A stretch of DNA of 64,000 nt from Gammaproteobacteria bacterium (GCA_002711845.1 PASF01000001.1:361485-425484); one strand, 5' to 3'. Numbered from the stretch's first letter, positions 19,800-29,552 are shown. The notes: generated by a model from the sequence alone, not told the origin. Program-made: numbers and translations.

Positions 19800-20759
19800 A
19801 TGAAGATCAAAATGATCAAAACGACATTAACGGCCGCTGTGGCCCTTGCCGCAGGCAGTCTGGCCCACGCGGGTGTTGATCCGCTGACACAGATCCAGCC
19901 GCCACAGAGCGAGTGGTCCTACGACGGCACCGCGCCTGACCATATCGTTGATGTCCCGCCCTTTCAGGTGCCCGCCACGGGTGTGATCGACTATATCAAC
20001 TCGGTGATCCCGCTCGAGTTTGAAGATGAGCGCTGGGTCAAGGCCGTCCAGTTCATCCCGGGTGACAAGCGCGTACTGCACCACCTGCTGTCCTACGTGG
20101 TGGCAGACAATCAGGACAACGAAGGCATGATTGACGAGGCCGTCAATGACCCGCGCCGTGAGTTCCTGGAAGGTTATGCGCCTGGCAAGGAATATGCCAC
20201 CGAGTTCCCTGAAAACACCGGGATCAAGGTGCCTACGGGCTCTGCCATACGCATGAGCATTCACTACACCTCCTTTGGTCAGGAAACCATGGACAGCACC
20301 CGTGTTGGCCTGTGGTTTGCCGATGAGGAAAATGAACCAGAGCTGGAATATCACACCCACTCGGTGTCTCCGGGTAACCGGACCGAGAATATTGTCATTC
20401 CGCCGGGTGCGATGAACCATGAAATGGCCGCAACACACGTGTTCGAAAAGGACATTCTGCTGCGTGGTTTCCGTGCTCACATGCATTACCGTGGCAAGGC
20501 CATGGCGGCGCGCGTGATTTACCCGGACAATACCTCGGAAGAGATCATCAATGTGCCGGACTACAACTTCGCCTGGCAGCCCACCTACCAGATGGAAGAG
20601 CCGATGGTGATTCCGGCCGGTTCACGGGTCGTCGTGGAGGGTCTGTTCGACAACTCCGAGTACAACCCGGGTAACCCGGATCCGACCGTGCCTGCCATGG
20701 GCGGTCTGCAGAGCTGGGAAGAGATGTTTATCGGTTATTTTTCATACACCGATCTGTAA
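19800..20759 (+). CDS. PHM-like type II copper monooxygenase-like exported protein, paralog B
   Basis: A 319-residue paralog of gene A with a Sec signal (about 1-25, ending in AHA). The ATG at 19800 follows GAGAGG; a GTG two codons earlier is possible. The ligand motifs are conserved: VLHHLL, IHYTSFG, AHMHYRGKAM and WEEMFIGYF. The opening GVDPLTQIQPP after the signal is shared with gene C and differs slightly from A (TQVQPV), so B and C look like the more recent duplicates. It lacks any redoxin or heme domain. A tandem repeat array and a long leader precede it and its own terminator follows, so it may be controlled separately from its neighbours. Confidence 0.85.
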   Translation: MKIKMIKTTLTAAVALAAGSLAHAGVDPLTQIQPPQSEWSYDGTAPDHIVDVPPFQVPATGVIDYINSVIPLEFEDERWVKAVQFIPGDKRVLHHLLSYVVADNQDNEGMIDEAVNDPRREFLEGYAPGKEYATEFPENTGIKVPTGSAIRMSIHYTSFGQETMDSTRVGLWFADEENEPELEYHTHSVSPGNRTENIVIPPGAMNHEMAATHVFEKDILLRGFRAHMHYRGKAMAARVIYPDNTSEEIINVPDYNFAWQPTYQMEEPMVIPAGSRVVVEGLFDNSEYNPGNPDPTVPAMGGLQSWEEMFIGYFSYTDL

Positions 20760-20793
20760 AAACAGCTTTTAATCAGTAGTTTAAGAGAAAAAT

Positions 20794-20827
20794 AAAAAAG
20801 GCGGTCCAGTGATGGGCCGCCTTTTTT
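20794..20827 (+). terminator. Rho-independent terminator after PHM-like gene B
   Basis: AAAAAAGGCGGTCC pairs with GGGCCGCCTTTTTT around a short loop, with six T residues at the end. Confidence 0.92.
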
Positions 20828-20887
20828 CGTCAAATCTCCTGCCACACTATATTGCAAATAGCCCCGAGCCCATATTGTTTTGCACGG

Positions 20888-20915
20888 TTGACTGGTTTAG
20901 GATCAGACGTAATGC
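20888..20915 (+). promoter_or_regulatory. Possible sigma70 promoter of PHM-like gene C
   Basis: TTGACT (20888-20893) and TAATGC (20910-20915) with a 16-base spacer, about 100 bases before the ATG at 21013. The -35 match is good and the -10 only moderate. Confidence 0.4.
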
Positions 20916-21012
20916 AAGGCGGTTTGTATGCAGATCATAATAAAAATGACAAACAGCATCGCGGCCTTGATGCGGCCGCGCACCCTCACAGGTTGTGACA
21001 GGAGCCGTTATA

Positions 21013-21969
21013 ATGAAAAAAACCACGTTGTCCGCAGCACTTGTGTTGACGGCCGTCTGGGGCATTCAGGCCCAGGCTGGCGTTGACCCCCTGACCCAGA
21101 TCCAGCCCCCTGCCAGTGAATGGACCCACGACGGTTCAGCGCCCGATCACATTGTTGACGTGCCTCCGTTTGCGGTACCTGCTACCGGCGTTATCGACTA
21201 CATCAATTCCGTCATTCCCCTGGAATTTGGCGAAGAAAAGTGGGTGAAGGCGGTTCAGTTCATTCCGGGTGACAAGCGTGTTCTTCATCATCTGTTGTCC
21301 TACGTGGTCGCCGATGATCAGAACAACGATGGCACCATTGACGAAGCCGACAACGATCCCCGTCGCGAATTCCTCGAAGGGTACGCACCGGGCAAGGAAT
21401 ATGCGACCCAGTTTCCCACCAATACCGGCATCAAGGTGCCCGTTGGCTCGGCGCTGCGCATGAGTATCCACTACACCTCGTTTGGCCAGGAAACCGTCGA
21501 TAACACCCAGGTCGGCCTGTGGTTCTACGACGAGGACGAAGCGCCTGAGCTGGAGTTTCATACCTACTCGGTATCGGCCAATGGCGCAGACCGGCTGGTG
21601 ATTCCGCCAGGTGCCATGAATCACGAAATGGCTGCCAGTCACGTGTTCGAGGACAACATTGTGCTGCATGGCTTTCGTGCACACATGCACTACCGCGGCA
21701 AAGCCATGTCAGCCCGGGTGATCTATCCGGACAACACCGTGGAAGACATCATCAATGTGGCAGACTACAACTTTGCCTGGCAGCCAACCTACCGTATGGA
21801 TGAGCCCATGGTATTGCCGGCCGGTTCACGGGTCGTGGTGGAAGGGCTGTTCGACAACTCTGAGTATAATCCGGGTAACCCGGATCCAACGGTGCCTGCT
21901 GTCGGCGGACCACAGAGTTGGGAAGAGATGTTTATCGGCTATTTTTCTTACACAGACCTGCCTGAATAA
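21013..21969 (+). CDS. PHM-like type II copper monooxygenase-like exported protein, paralog C
   Basis: A 318-residue paralog of genes A and B. The ATG at 21013 has an AGGAG nine bases upstream and starts a Sec signal (KKTTLSAALVLTAVWGIQAQA). The copper-ligand motifs VLHHLL, IHYTSFG, AHMHYRGKAM and WEEMFIGYF are all kept. Differences from B lie mainly in the acidic loop after VVAD and in the region before the HxH motif. This fits three isoenzymes with the same chemistry and different substrate pockets or expression, which is inference. An imperfect terminator follows, then an Old Yellow Enzyme gene on the same strand. Confidence 0.85.
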   Translation: MKKTTLSAALVLTAVWGIQAQAGVDPLTQIQPPASEWTHDGSAPDHIVDVPPFAVPATGVIDYINSVIPLEFGEEKWVKAVQFIPGDKRVLHHLLSYVVADDQNNDGTIDEADNDPRREFLEGYAPGKEYATQFPTNTGIKVPVGSALRMSIHYTSFGQETVDNTQVGLWFYDEDEAPELEFHTYSVSANGADRLVIPPGAMNHEMAASHVFEDNIVLHGFRAHMHYRGKAMSARVIYPDNTVEDIINVADYNFAWQPTYRMDEPMVLPAGSRVVVEGLFDNSEYNPGNPDPTVPAVGGPQSWEEMFIGYFSYTDLPE

Positions 21970-22007
21970 GGTAAGTTAGTAAGCTGATTCGATAAGCAGA
22001 CCGTATG

Positions 22008-22042
22008 AAAAGGCTGCTTCCTGACCGGAGCGGCCTTTTTTT
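22008..22042 (+). terminator. Probable rho-independent terminator after PHM-like gene C
   Basis: AAAAGGCTGCTTCC pairs imperfectly with GGAGCGGCC and is followed by seven T residues. Confidence 0.8.
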
Positions 22043-22087
22043 ATGGCCGCGTTTCCATTTCCACTTATTGAGTACGGGTAACAAGAC

Positions 22088-23185
22088 ATGTCGATAGATG
22101 CTTTATTGCGACCTTTTTCCACTCCAAAGCTGACCCTGAAGAATCGCCTGGTCATGGCGCCGATGACGCGGCAATTCTCGCCGAATGGCGTGCCCGGTGC
22201 CAACGTGGCTGAATACTATCGTCGGCGGGCAGAGGGTGATGTCGGCCTGATCATCACCGAAGGCACAACGGTGGGACACAAAGCCGCTTCCTTCGATGCC
22301 GCCATACCCAATTTTTACACCGATGAAGCGCTGGCCGGCTGGGCCGAAGTTGTCAAGGCTGTGCATGCACAGGGTGGCAAGATAGCGCCGCAGCTGTGGC
22401 ATGTGGGCTGTGCCCGCAAACCCGGCTCCGGTCCGTTCCCGGATTACCCCAGCGCCACGCCGTCAGGGTATGCATTGCCCGGCAAGAAGGTGGGTGAGCC
22501 ACTGACAACGGCGGAAATCGACGAGATCGTGAAAGCCTTTGGTGAGGCCGGTCGCAACGCCAAAACACTGGGCTTTGATGCGCTGGAGATTCATGGCGCA
22601 CACGGCTACATGATTGATGACTTCCTGTGGGAAGGCCTGAATACGCGTGATGACAAGTACGGCGGATCGCGTAGCAAACGCAGCCAGTTTGCTGTGGAAA
22701 TCGTGCAGGCAATCCGCTCGGAAGTGGGCGAGGATTTCCCGATCATCTTCCGTTTTTCGCAGTGGAAACAGCAGAACTATGACGCTCGCCTGGCCACCAC
22801 ACCGGACGAACTGATGGAAGTGCTGGCACCGATTTCTGATGCCGGTGTCGATATTTTTCATTGCAGCCAGCGACGTTTCTGGGAACCGGAGTTCGAGGGT
22901 TCAGACCTGAACCTGGCGGGTTGGACCCGCAAGCTGCTCGACAAACCGACCATCACGGTGGGCAGTGTGAGCTTGAATGAAGAGTTTATTACCACCTTCA
23001 TGGGTGGCGAAGCGGGCAGCGCCGATATCGGTGAGTTGCTGCAGCGGATGGAGGCAGACGAGTTCGATCTGGTGGCCGTCGGGCGCGCGCTGATTGCCAA
23101 CCCTGACTGGCTCAAGCAGGTGCAGCAGGGCGATGTGTCGTCCCTGAAAACCTACGATAAATCCTTGTTGGCTGCGCTCGCATAA
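22088..23185 (+). CDS. Old Yellow Enzyme family NADH:flavin oxidoreductase
   Basis: A 365-residue FMN-dependent TIM-barrel oxidoreductase. Visible family marks are LKNRLVMAPMTR near the N-terminus, GLIITEGT, the LWHVG strand, the HGAHGYMIDDFLWEGLNTRDDKYGGS substrate/FMN loop with its paired histidines, and the late VAVGRALIANPDW phosphate-binding region. Such enzymes reduce activated C=C bonds or nitro groups, or open the route to N-demethylation; the substrate cannot be told here. The ribosome site at the ATG is poor. The BCCT transporter gene starts 38 bases downstream on the same strand, which may mean joint transport and catabolism of a quaternary-amine-type compound, but this is only a contextual guess. 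Confidence 0.9.
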   Translation: MSIDALLRPFSTPKLTLKNRLVMAPMTRQFSPNGVPGANVAEYYRRRAEGDVGLIITEGTTVGHKAASFDAAIPNFYTDEALAGWAEVVKAVHAQGGKIAPQLWHVGCARKPGSGPFPDYPSATPSGYALPGKKVGEPLTTAEIDEIVKAFGEAGRNAKTLGFDALEIHGAHGYMIDDFLWEGLNTRDDKYGGSRSKRSQFAVEIVQAIRSEVGEDFPIIFRFSQWKQQNYDARLATTPDELMEVLAPISDAGVDIFHCSQRRFWEPEFEGSDLNLAGWTRKLLDKPTITVGSVSLNEEFITTFMGGEAGSADIGELLQRMEADEFDLVAVGRALIANPDWLKQVQQGDVSSLKTYDKSLLAALA

Positions 23186-23223
23186 GAGCGCATCTGGCAC
23201 CAGAAAAACAAAAACGGAGAACG

Positions 23224-24825
23224 ATGATGTTTGATCGATTAGCCGGGTTTTTGGGTCTGAATGCCATACCCCAGATCTTCTTCAGTGCAGCGGGCATCGC
23301 AATACTGTTTGTCTGCCTTGCCATTCCTTTCAACAGTCAGTTCGCGGCGTTCTTTGGCGCCGTGGGCACGTTTACCTTTCAGTATTTTGGCTGGTTTTAT
23401 GTGCTCAGTGTCAGCGGCCTGCTGATCTTTCTGATCTGGCTGGCACTGAGTCGCTACGGTCATGTGCGCCTGGGCCCTGATGATGAAGGGCCTGAATACC
23501 CGACCGTGACCTGGTTCGCCATGTTGTTCGCGGCCGGTATCGGCACCATCCTGATGTTCTGGGGGGTGGCCGAGCCCCTGTCGCATTTTGCCAATCCGCC
23601 CATCGAAGGCGTCGAAGCCGGTACCGTGGATGCGGCCAAAAACGCCATGAACATCGCGCTGTACCATTTCGGTTTGCATACCTGGACCATCTTCACCATG
23701 CCGGCGCTGGCGATTGCCTACTTTACCTATCGCCAGGGTTTGCCGATGCGCATCAGCAGCATTTTCTACCCGGTGATGGGTGATCGGATTTACGGTCCGC
23801 TGGGGTGGACGATCGACATCATCGCCTTGCTCGGCACGCTGTTTGGGGTGGCGGTCTCGGTGGGTCTGGGTACGCTGCAGCTGAACAGCGGCCTGAACGC
23901 CGTGCTGGGGCTGCCCATCAGCCAGTTGTCGCAGTTGTTGATTGTGGTGGTGATTACCGCTGTGGCCACCATCTCGGTCGCGCTGGGGCTGGATCGTGGC
24001 ATCAAGCGGCTGTCGGAGTTCAACATCGTGCTGGCGCTGATTGTCATGCTGTTTGTCTGGCTGGCCGGGCCGACGCTGTTCATTACCTCGGGCATCGTGC
24101 AGAACTTCGGCAACTACCTGCAGAATCTGCCCTGGATGTCGTTCTGGACCGAAGCGTACCAGGGCACTAGCTGGCAGCAGAGCTGGACCGTGTTCTACTG
24201 GGCGTGGACGATTTCCTGGGCACCTTATGTGGGCATCTTTATCGCGCGCATCTCCAAGGGCCGCACCATTCGCCAGTTTGTCGGTGGTGCGCTGGGGGCG
24301 CCCTTATTGTTTACCGCGGTGTGGTTTTCGGTGTTCGGGCTGGCGGCCATGGACCTGGAGCTGAACCAGGGTGTAGACCTCACCACACAGGTGCAGGCGG
24401 ACGTGTCGGTGGCGCTGTTTGATTTCCTCAGTTACTTCCCGGCGGCGACACTGATATCGGTGCTGAGCCTGGTGGTGATCGTGGTGTTCCTGACCACCTC
24501 GGCGGATTCGGCGGCGCTGGTGGTGGATGTTCTGTCACGCCATGATACGCAGCCCAGCCTGACCTGGCAGCGCATCTTCTGGACGGTGTTGCTGGGCCTG
24601 ATCGCCGCCACCCTGTTGCTGGGCGGTGGCTTGCCGGCGCTGCAGAACGTGATCACCACGCTCGGTTTCCCGTTCTGTGTGTTGCTGGTGTTCATGGCCT
24701 ATTCGCTGCTGCGCTCGCTGCACGCCGATTACCTGGGTTACAGCCTGGAGGAGTCGGCGGCCGGCAAAGTGCCACATATGGACCCGATGGGCTCGAAACC
24801 GTCAGACAGCAAGGGCGCGCAGTAA
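23224..24825 (+). CDS. BCCT family betaine/carnitine/choline transporter
   Basis: A 533-residue membrane carrier with about 12 helices. The BCCT signature region is present: SWQQSWTVFYWAWTISWAPY, followed by VGIFIARISKGRTIRQF, and the MFWGVAEPLSHF motif in the first half. These proteins import quaternary ammonium or sulfonium osmolytes with Na+ or H+. CGGAGA lies five bases before paired ATG codons at 23224/23227. There is no long C-terminal osmosensing tail like that of BetP. The last 24 bases overlap the convergent rlmKL gene. Confidence 0.94.
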   Translation: MMFDRLAGFLGLNAIPQIFFSAAGIAILFVCLAIPFNSQFAAFFGAVGTFTFQYFGWFYVLSVSGLLIFLIWLALSRYGHVRLGPDDEGPEYPTVTWFAMLFAAGIGTILMFWGVAEPLSHFANPPIEGVEAGTVDAAKNAMNIALYHFGLHTWTIFTMPALAIAYFTYRQGLPMRISSIFYPVMGDRIYGPLGWTIDIIALLGTLFGVAVSVGLGTLQLNSGLNAVLGLPISQLSQLLIVVVITAVATISVALGLDRGIKRLSEFNIVLALIVMLFVWLAGPTLFITSGIVQNFGNYLQNLPWMSFWTEAYQGTSWQQSWTVFYWAWTISWAPYVGIFIARISKGRTIRQFVGGALGAPLLFTAVWFSVFGLAAMDLELNQGVDLTTQVQADVSVALFDFLSYFPAATLISVLSLVVIVVFLTTSADSAALVVDVLSRHDTQPSLTWQRIFWTVLLGLIAATLLLGGGLPALQNVITTLGFPFCVLLVFMAYSLLRSLHADYLGYSLEESAAGKVPHMDPMGSKPSDSKGAQ

Positions 24826-26982
24826 CCAGACCTGATGGATGCGGGTATTGCGGGCGAAATCCCGGTCGATGCTGGCGGCGGAAATGTCTTCGATGGCAAA
24901 GCGTTCCGCCAGCGTCGGGTCCAGTTTGAACTTGCGCATATTGGTAGAGAAGATCAGCAGCCCCTGCGGACGCAGGCGCTGCATGCACAGCTCGATCAAC
25001 TCGACGTGGTCGCGCTGAATATCCAGTACGTTGTCCGTGCTTTTGGAGTTGGAGAACGTGGGTGGGTCGAGGAAAATCAGGTCAAAATCCTGTTTGCACT
25101 TCTGCAGGTAGCGCAGGCAATCCATCTCCACCCGTTCATGGGTGCGCAGGTTCAACTGATTCAGTTCCAGGTTACGCTGCGCCCAGCTCAGGTAGGTGTT
25201 GGACAGATCGACGCTGACGGTGCGCCGCGCGCCACCCAGCGCTGCCTGCACACTGACCGAGCCGGTGTAACAGAACAGGTTGAGCACATCCTTGCCGCTG
25301 GCGTGCTGATGCACATAACGACGCATCGGACGGTGGTCGAGAAACAGGCCGGTATCCAGGTAGCGTTCCAGATTGACGATCAGCCTGGCGTCGCCTTCCT
25401 GCACCACAATGTCCTGACCCTGTTCGCGTGATGCCTGGTATTGCTGTTTGCCACGCTGGCGTTCACGTACCTTGATGCTGATGAACTGCGCCGGCAGCTG
25501 CATGACAACCTGAACGGCCAGCAGGCTCTGGCGACGACGCTGTTCGGCGTCCGCCTCGGTCACCGAGGCCGGGGCCTTGTACTCCTGCATGTGGATATGC
25601 ACCTGACCATCGATGTCGTTGTACACGTCAATGGCAAAGGCGTATTCGGGCATGTCGGCATCGTACAGACGGTAGCAGCTGATGCCCTGCTGGCGTGCCC
25701 AGCGCCCGAGGTTCTTGAGGTTCTTGCGCAAGCGGTTGGCCAGCATCTGGCCGCCGTTGTCCAGTGCATCTTCGGTAACCAGCTGGTCATTGCTGACCGC
25801 GGTCTTGCGGGTCTGGTAAACGGACGAGTCATCGACGCGAAACAACAACAGTTTGGCGGGCAGGGCGCCATTAAACAGCGCGTACTGCTTGTGGCTGTGA
25901 ATGCCGATCAGCTTGCCCCATTCCGGCCGGGCAGTGAATACGGCCACGTCGGCGCCCATGGCTTCGCGGCGAATGACCTCGCCCAGTTGCTGATACAGCG
26001 TCATCACCTCGGCATCGTCGCCGAGACGTTCCGCATAGGGTGGGTTGGTGATCAGCAGTGTCGGTGGCTGGCCCAGTTTGACGTCCTGCAGCGCTGCTGA
26101 TGTGAACTCAATATGATCCCAGATGCCGGCGCGCTCGGCATTGCGGCGGGCCATGCCCAGTGCGCGCAGGTCCTGGTCACTGCCCAGCGCCTGGCCGGTC
26201 CAGTGCGCGGCGTCTTGCTTGCGTTTTTCGGCTTGCTGGCGCACGGCCGCGGCGGCGGCCTGGTCATGATGTGGCCAGGCCGACAGCTGGCTGTCGCGCA
26301 GCAGTCCGGGCGCGATGTCCAGCGCCATCAGCACGGCTTCAATCAGCAGCGTGCCCGCCCCACACATGGGGTCGACAACAATGGCATTGTCCTGCTGCAT
26401 CAGCGTTGGCCAGCCAGCCCGCATCAACAGAGCGGCTGCCAGGGTTTCCTTCATCGGCGCTTCGCCCTGTTCCTGACGATAACCACGGCGGTGCAGGCTG
26501 CCGTCAACCAGGTCGATGCCGAGAATCACGCGGCCTTTTTTGATCACCGCATGGATGCGCAGGTCGGGGTCCTGTTTCGAGACATCGGGCCGGTTCTGGC
26601 CACTGTTGCGGAACTGGTCAACCACCGCGTCCTTGATACGCTGGGCAATAAACTGGGTGTGGTTGAGGTTGTGCGTGGTGCCGGCCGCACTGATGGCAAA
26701 GCTGTCGGTGCTGCGCATGTGCTGCGTCCAGTCGATACTGTCCGCGGCGGCATACAGCGCGTCCGCATCGGGCACCAGCTGCTGGTGCAGGATCAGGATG
26801 ATACGGTTGGCAATGCGCGAGAACATCACGGCGCGATAGGCCTCGGTCAGCGAGCCACTGAAATTCACGCCGGCCACGGTCTCGCGGATGTCGCTGGCAC
26901 CGCACTGGCGCAGCTCATCTGCCAGCAGAGGTTCAAGGCTTTTGGCGCAACTGGCGAAGAATAAAAACGGGCTGTCTGACAT
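24802..26982 (-). CDS. rlmL: Bifunctional 23S rRNA methyltransferase RlmKL
   Basis: A 726-residue fusion that makes m2G2445 (RlmL half) and m7G2069 (RlmK half) in 23S rRNA. The N-terminal THUMP region (about 45-155) is followed by the RlmL catalytic domain with VDPMCGAGTLLIEA and the NPPYAERLG motif. The second Rossmann domain has LNLFCYTGSVSVQAALGGA and LDPPTFSNS. Length fits the E. coli enzyme (702). The gene is convergent with and overlaps the BCCT gene by 24 bases, so its final residues (LLRALAV) share DNA with the carrier's tail. Confidence 0.97.
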   Translation of the reverse strand: MSDSPFLFFASCAKSLEPLLADELRQCGASDIRETVAGVNFSGSLTEAYRAVMFSRIANRIILILHQQLVPDADALYAAADSIDWTQHMRSTDSFAISAAGTTHNLNHTQFIAQRIKDAVVDQFRNSGQNRPDVSKQDPDLRIHAVIKKGRVILGIDLVDGSLHRRGYRQEQGEAPMKETLAAALLMRAGWPTLMQQDNAIVVDPMCGAGTLLIEAVLMALDIAPGLLRDSQLSAWPHHDQAAAAAVRQQAEKRKQDAAHWTGQALGSDQDLRALGMARRNAERAGIWDHIEFTSAALQDVKLGQPPTLLITNPPYAERLGDDAEVMTLYQQLGEVIRREAMGADVAVFTARPEWGKLIGIHSHKQYALFNGALPAKLLLFRVDDSSVYQTRKTAVSNDQLVTEDALDNGGQMLANRLRKNLKNLGRWARQQGISCYRLYDADMPEYAFAIDVYNDIDGQVHIHMQEYKAPASVTEADAEQRRRQSLLAVQVVMQLPAQFISIKVRERQRGKQQYQASREQGQDIVVQEGDARLIVNLERYLDTGLFLDHRPMRRYVHQHASGKDVLNLFCYTGSVSVQAALGGARRTVSVDLSNTYLSWAQRNLELNQLNLRTHERVEMDCLRYLQKCKQDFDLIFLDPPTFSNSKSTDNVLDIQRDHVELIELCMQRLRPQGLLIFSTNMRKFKLDPTLAERFAIEDISAASIDRDFARNTRIHQVWLLRALAV

Positions 26983-27280
26983 GGCTTCAAGGTCTGTCCG
27001 GAAGTTTGGGGCGCCATGATAATACGAATCGCGCCCGAATGCCCGGAAATCGCCGGCGAACCCTTATGGTGCAAGGCTTTTGGGGGCAATTCAAAAGCTT
27101 AAAAAATACTTTTCTTTTTGCCAGATTACTCTATTATGCGCGTTTTACGGGGGGCACTCTTGCGCGCGGATTTGCGCCCGGGTTCGTGCCCAGGTTGGCA
27201 GGCAGCATGGCTGGCCTGTTTGCCGCCCCGGAACGACCGGTTGCCTCTCTTTATCGTCGTCTCCCTGGAGGAGTTCCCTG

Positions 27281-28396
27281 ATGAATAATGTTGCTCGTCG
27301 CCTCGCTCTTTTGACTGCCCGGATCACTGCGCTGATATGCGCGGGAAGCGCCGTTAATGCGTTCGCTCAGGGAAGCGTCAATATTTACAACTGGTCGGAC
27401 TATATTGCCGAAGACACCATCAGCCAGTTCCAGGATCGCACCGGTATTGATGTCTCCTACGATGTCTACGATTCCAACGAAGTGCTGGAAACACGCATGC
27501 TGGCCGGGCGCAGCGGTTATGACCTGGTGGTGCCCACGGCGCGGCCTTTTGCCGACCGTCACATCCGTGCCGGTCTGTATCAGCCACTGGACAAGAGTCA
27601 GCTGGACAATCTGGACAATCTGGATCCGGTCATACTGCAGTCGCTGGCCGATATTGATCCGGGCAATCAGTATCTGTTGCCGTATATGTGGGGCACCACC
27701 GGCATCGGTTACAACGTTGATAAAGTGAAAGCGATTCTGGGTGACGACATGCCACTGGATACCTGGCGGCTGGTGTTTGACCCGGCCATTGTGTCGCGAC
27801 TGTCCGAGTGCGGTGTGTCGCTGATGGACGATGTCACCGAGGTGTTTGTGGCCGCCCGTGCCTACCTGGGCGTGCCCACCGATGACTACAGCAGCGCTGC
27901 CGCGCAGGAAGCCGCCGATGTGGTGGCGGCCGCGCGGCCGCACATCCGTTATTTCCACAGTTCGTCCTATATCAGTGACCTGGCCAACGGTGACCTGTGT
28001 GTGGCCCACGGTTACTCGGGCGACGTGCTGCAGGCCCGCGACCGCGCCAGTGAAGCTGACAACGGTGTCAATATTGCCTACGCCGCGCCGTCGGAAGGCG
28101 CCGTGGTGTGGACGGACGTGTTTGCCATGCCGGTGGATGCGCCCAATGTTGCCAGCGCACACGCGTTTCTGAACTACATCATGGAGCCGGAGGTTATTGC
28201 CGATGTGAGCAACTATGTCGCTTACGCCAATGCCAACAGCGCCTCGGTGCCGCTGGTGGATGATGCCGTGCGCAATGATCCGGGCATCTATCCGCCGGCA
28301 TCGACGCAGCAACGTTTTATCGTACTGAAAACGCCGAGCGATGCGCAGATCCGCAGCATGAACCGATTGTGGACGCGGGTGAAAACCGGGCGTTGA
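27281..28396 (+). CDS. potF: Putrescine/polyamine ABC transporter periplasmic binding protein
   Basis: A 371-residue periplasmic binding protein with a signal peptide (about 1-29, ending in AFA). The mature start GSVNIYNWSDYIAEDTI and the GYDLVVPT and YMWGTTGIGYN segments are typical of PotF/PotD proteins that bind putrescine or spermidine. The ATG at 27281 is preceded by GGAGGAG seven bases upstream; the longer frame starting at 27080 is spurious. It heads a potFGHI operon. The 298-base gap before it holds no other gene. The decarboxylase at 4.8 kb would supply the same class of compounds internally. Confidence 0.95.
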   Translation: MNNVARRLALLTARITALICAGSAVNAFAQGSVNIYNWSDYIAEDTISQFQDRTGIDVSYDVYDSNEVLETRMLAGRSGYDLVVPTARPFADRHIRAGLYQPLDKSQLDNLDNLDPVILQSLADIDPGNQYLLPYMWGTTGIGYNVDKVKAILGDDMPLDTWRLVFDPAIVSRLSECGVSLMDDVTEVFVAARAYLGVPTDDYSSAAAQEAADVVAAARPHIRYFHSSSYISDLANGDLCVAHGYSGDVLQARDRASEADNGVNIAYAAPSEGAVVWTDVFAMPVDAPNVASAHAFLNYIMEPEVIADVSNYVAYANANSASVPLVDDAVRNDPGIYPPASTQQRFIVLKTPSDAQIRSMNRLWTRVKTGR

Positions 28397-28439
28397 GCGC
28401 GGGTCAGCATTAGTTGAAAACCAGATGAGAGATTGATGG

Positions 28440-29552
28440 ATGAACAACACTGTCACCAATGCTGACCAGGAGCCGCTGGTCAGGATACAGAATATCTCCA
28501 AGGTTTTCGGCAGCACCTATGCTGTGGACAATATCAGTCTGGATATCGAGGAGAAGGCCTTCTTTTCGTTGCTGGGTTCATCCGGATGCGGCAAGACCAC
28601 GCTGCTCAGAATGCTGGCCGGGTTTGAAACGCCGACCGAGGGCCGTATTTACATCGACGGCCAGGATGTCACCGATCTGCCGCCTTACGAGCGCCAGGTC
28701 AACATGATGTTCCAGAGTTACGCGCTGTTTCCCCACATGACGGTGGCCGACAATATCGCCTATGGCCTGAAGCAGGATCGCATGGCCCGGGCTCAGCGTG
28801 ATGAGCGGGTGCGCGACATGCTGGCACTGGTGCAGATTGAAAAACTTGGGCACCGTAAACCCCATCAGTTATCCGGCGGCCAGCGGCAACGCGTGGCGCT
28901 GGCGCGGGCACTGGCGAAACTACCGAAGATTCTGTTGCTGGATGAGCCGCTGGGGGCGCTGGACCGCAAGCTGCGTGAGCAGACCCAGTTCGAGCTGGTG
29001 AACCTGCAGGAGCGCCTGGGCATCACTTTTATCGTGGTGACCCATGACCAGGAAGAAGCCATGACCATGTCGTCGCGCATTGCGCTGATGCGCGAGGGGC
29101 GTATCGAGCAAGTGGATTCGCCGCGGCGGATGTATGAGTTCCCGCTGAGTCGCTATGCGGCCAGCTTTATCGGCAACGTCAATCTGTTTGAAGGCACCGT
29201 CAGCAGTCAGGACGGCGACCAGGTGCGGGTCGATAGCGAGGAGGCGGGCGGCCAGCTGCTGGTGCGTCACAGTCAGCCCATGACCGTGGGCATGCCGGTG
29301 ACGGTCGCGGTACGGCCGGAAAAGATCCGCATGGCGCAGGCCGGTGACGATCTGCCCAACCAGATGCAGGGGGTGATCCGCGAGATCGCCTACCTGGGCG
29401 ACGAGTCGATTTACCATGTTGAACTGGCCTCCGGCAAACGCGTGAAGTATACCCAGCCCAATGTGCAGGCACTGGCCGAGCTGCCGTTGACCTGGGGGCA
29501 GACCATTGCCCTGGGCTGGTACGCCGATCGCTGCGGGTTACTGGCCCAGTGA
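28440..29552 (+). CDS. potG: Polyamine ABC transporter ATP-binding protein
   Basis: A 370-residue ATPase energising polyamine import. Walker A is GSSGCGKTT, the Q-loop lies in MMFQSYALFPHM, the signature is LSGGQRQRVALARAL, and Walker B is LLLDEPLGALD followed by the switch His in VVTHDQEEAM. A C-terminal TOBE domain (about 270-365) carries the regulatory region (VAVRPEKIRM). The stop TGA overlaps the potH start in a GTGA arrangement, giving tight translational coupling. Confidence 0.96.
   Translation: MNNTVTNADQEPLVRIQNISKVFGSTYAVDNISLDIEEKAFFSLLGSSGCGKTTLLRMLAGFETPTEGRIYIDGQDVTDLPPYERQVNMMFQSYALFPHMTVADNIAYGLKQDRMARAQRDERVRDMLALVQIEKLGHRKPHQLSGGQRQRVALARALAKLPKILLLDEPLGALDRKLREQTQFELVNLQERLGITFIVVTHDQEEAMTMSSRIALMREGRIEQVDSPRRMYEFPLSRYAASFIGNVNLFEGTVSSQDGDQVRVDSEEAGGQLLVRHSQPMTVGMPVTVAVRPEKIRMAQAGDDLPNQMQGVIREIAYLGDESIYHVELASGKRVKYTQPNVQALAELPLTWGQTIALGWYADRCGLLAQ

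Noticed and set aside
27080-27280. Longer N-terminus for PotF
   Set aside because: The extra 67 codons have no signal-peptide character, while the ATG at 27281 has a strong ribosome site and a normal signal sequence.
27251-28516. A 421-codon minus-strand frame
   Set aside because: It is antisense to potF and lacks homology.
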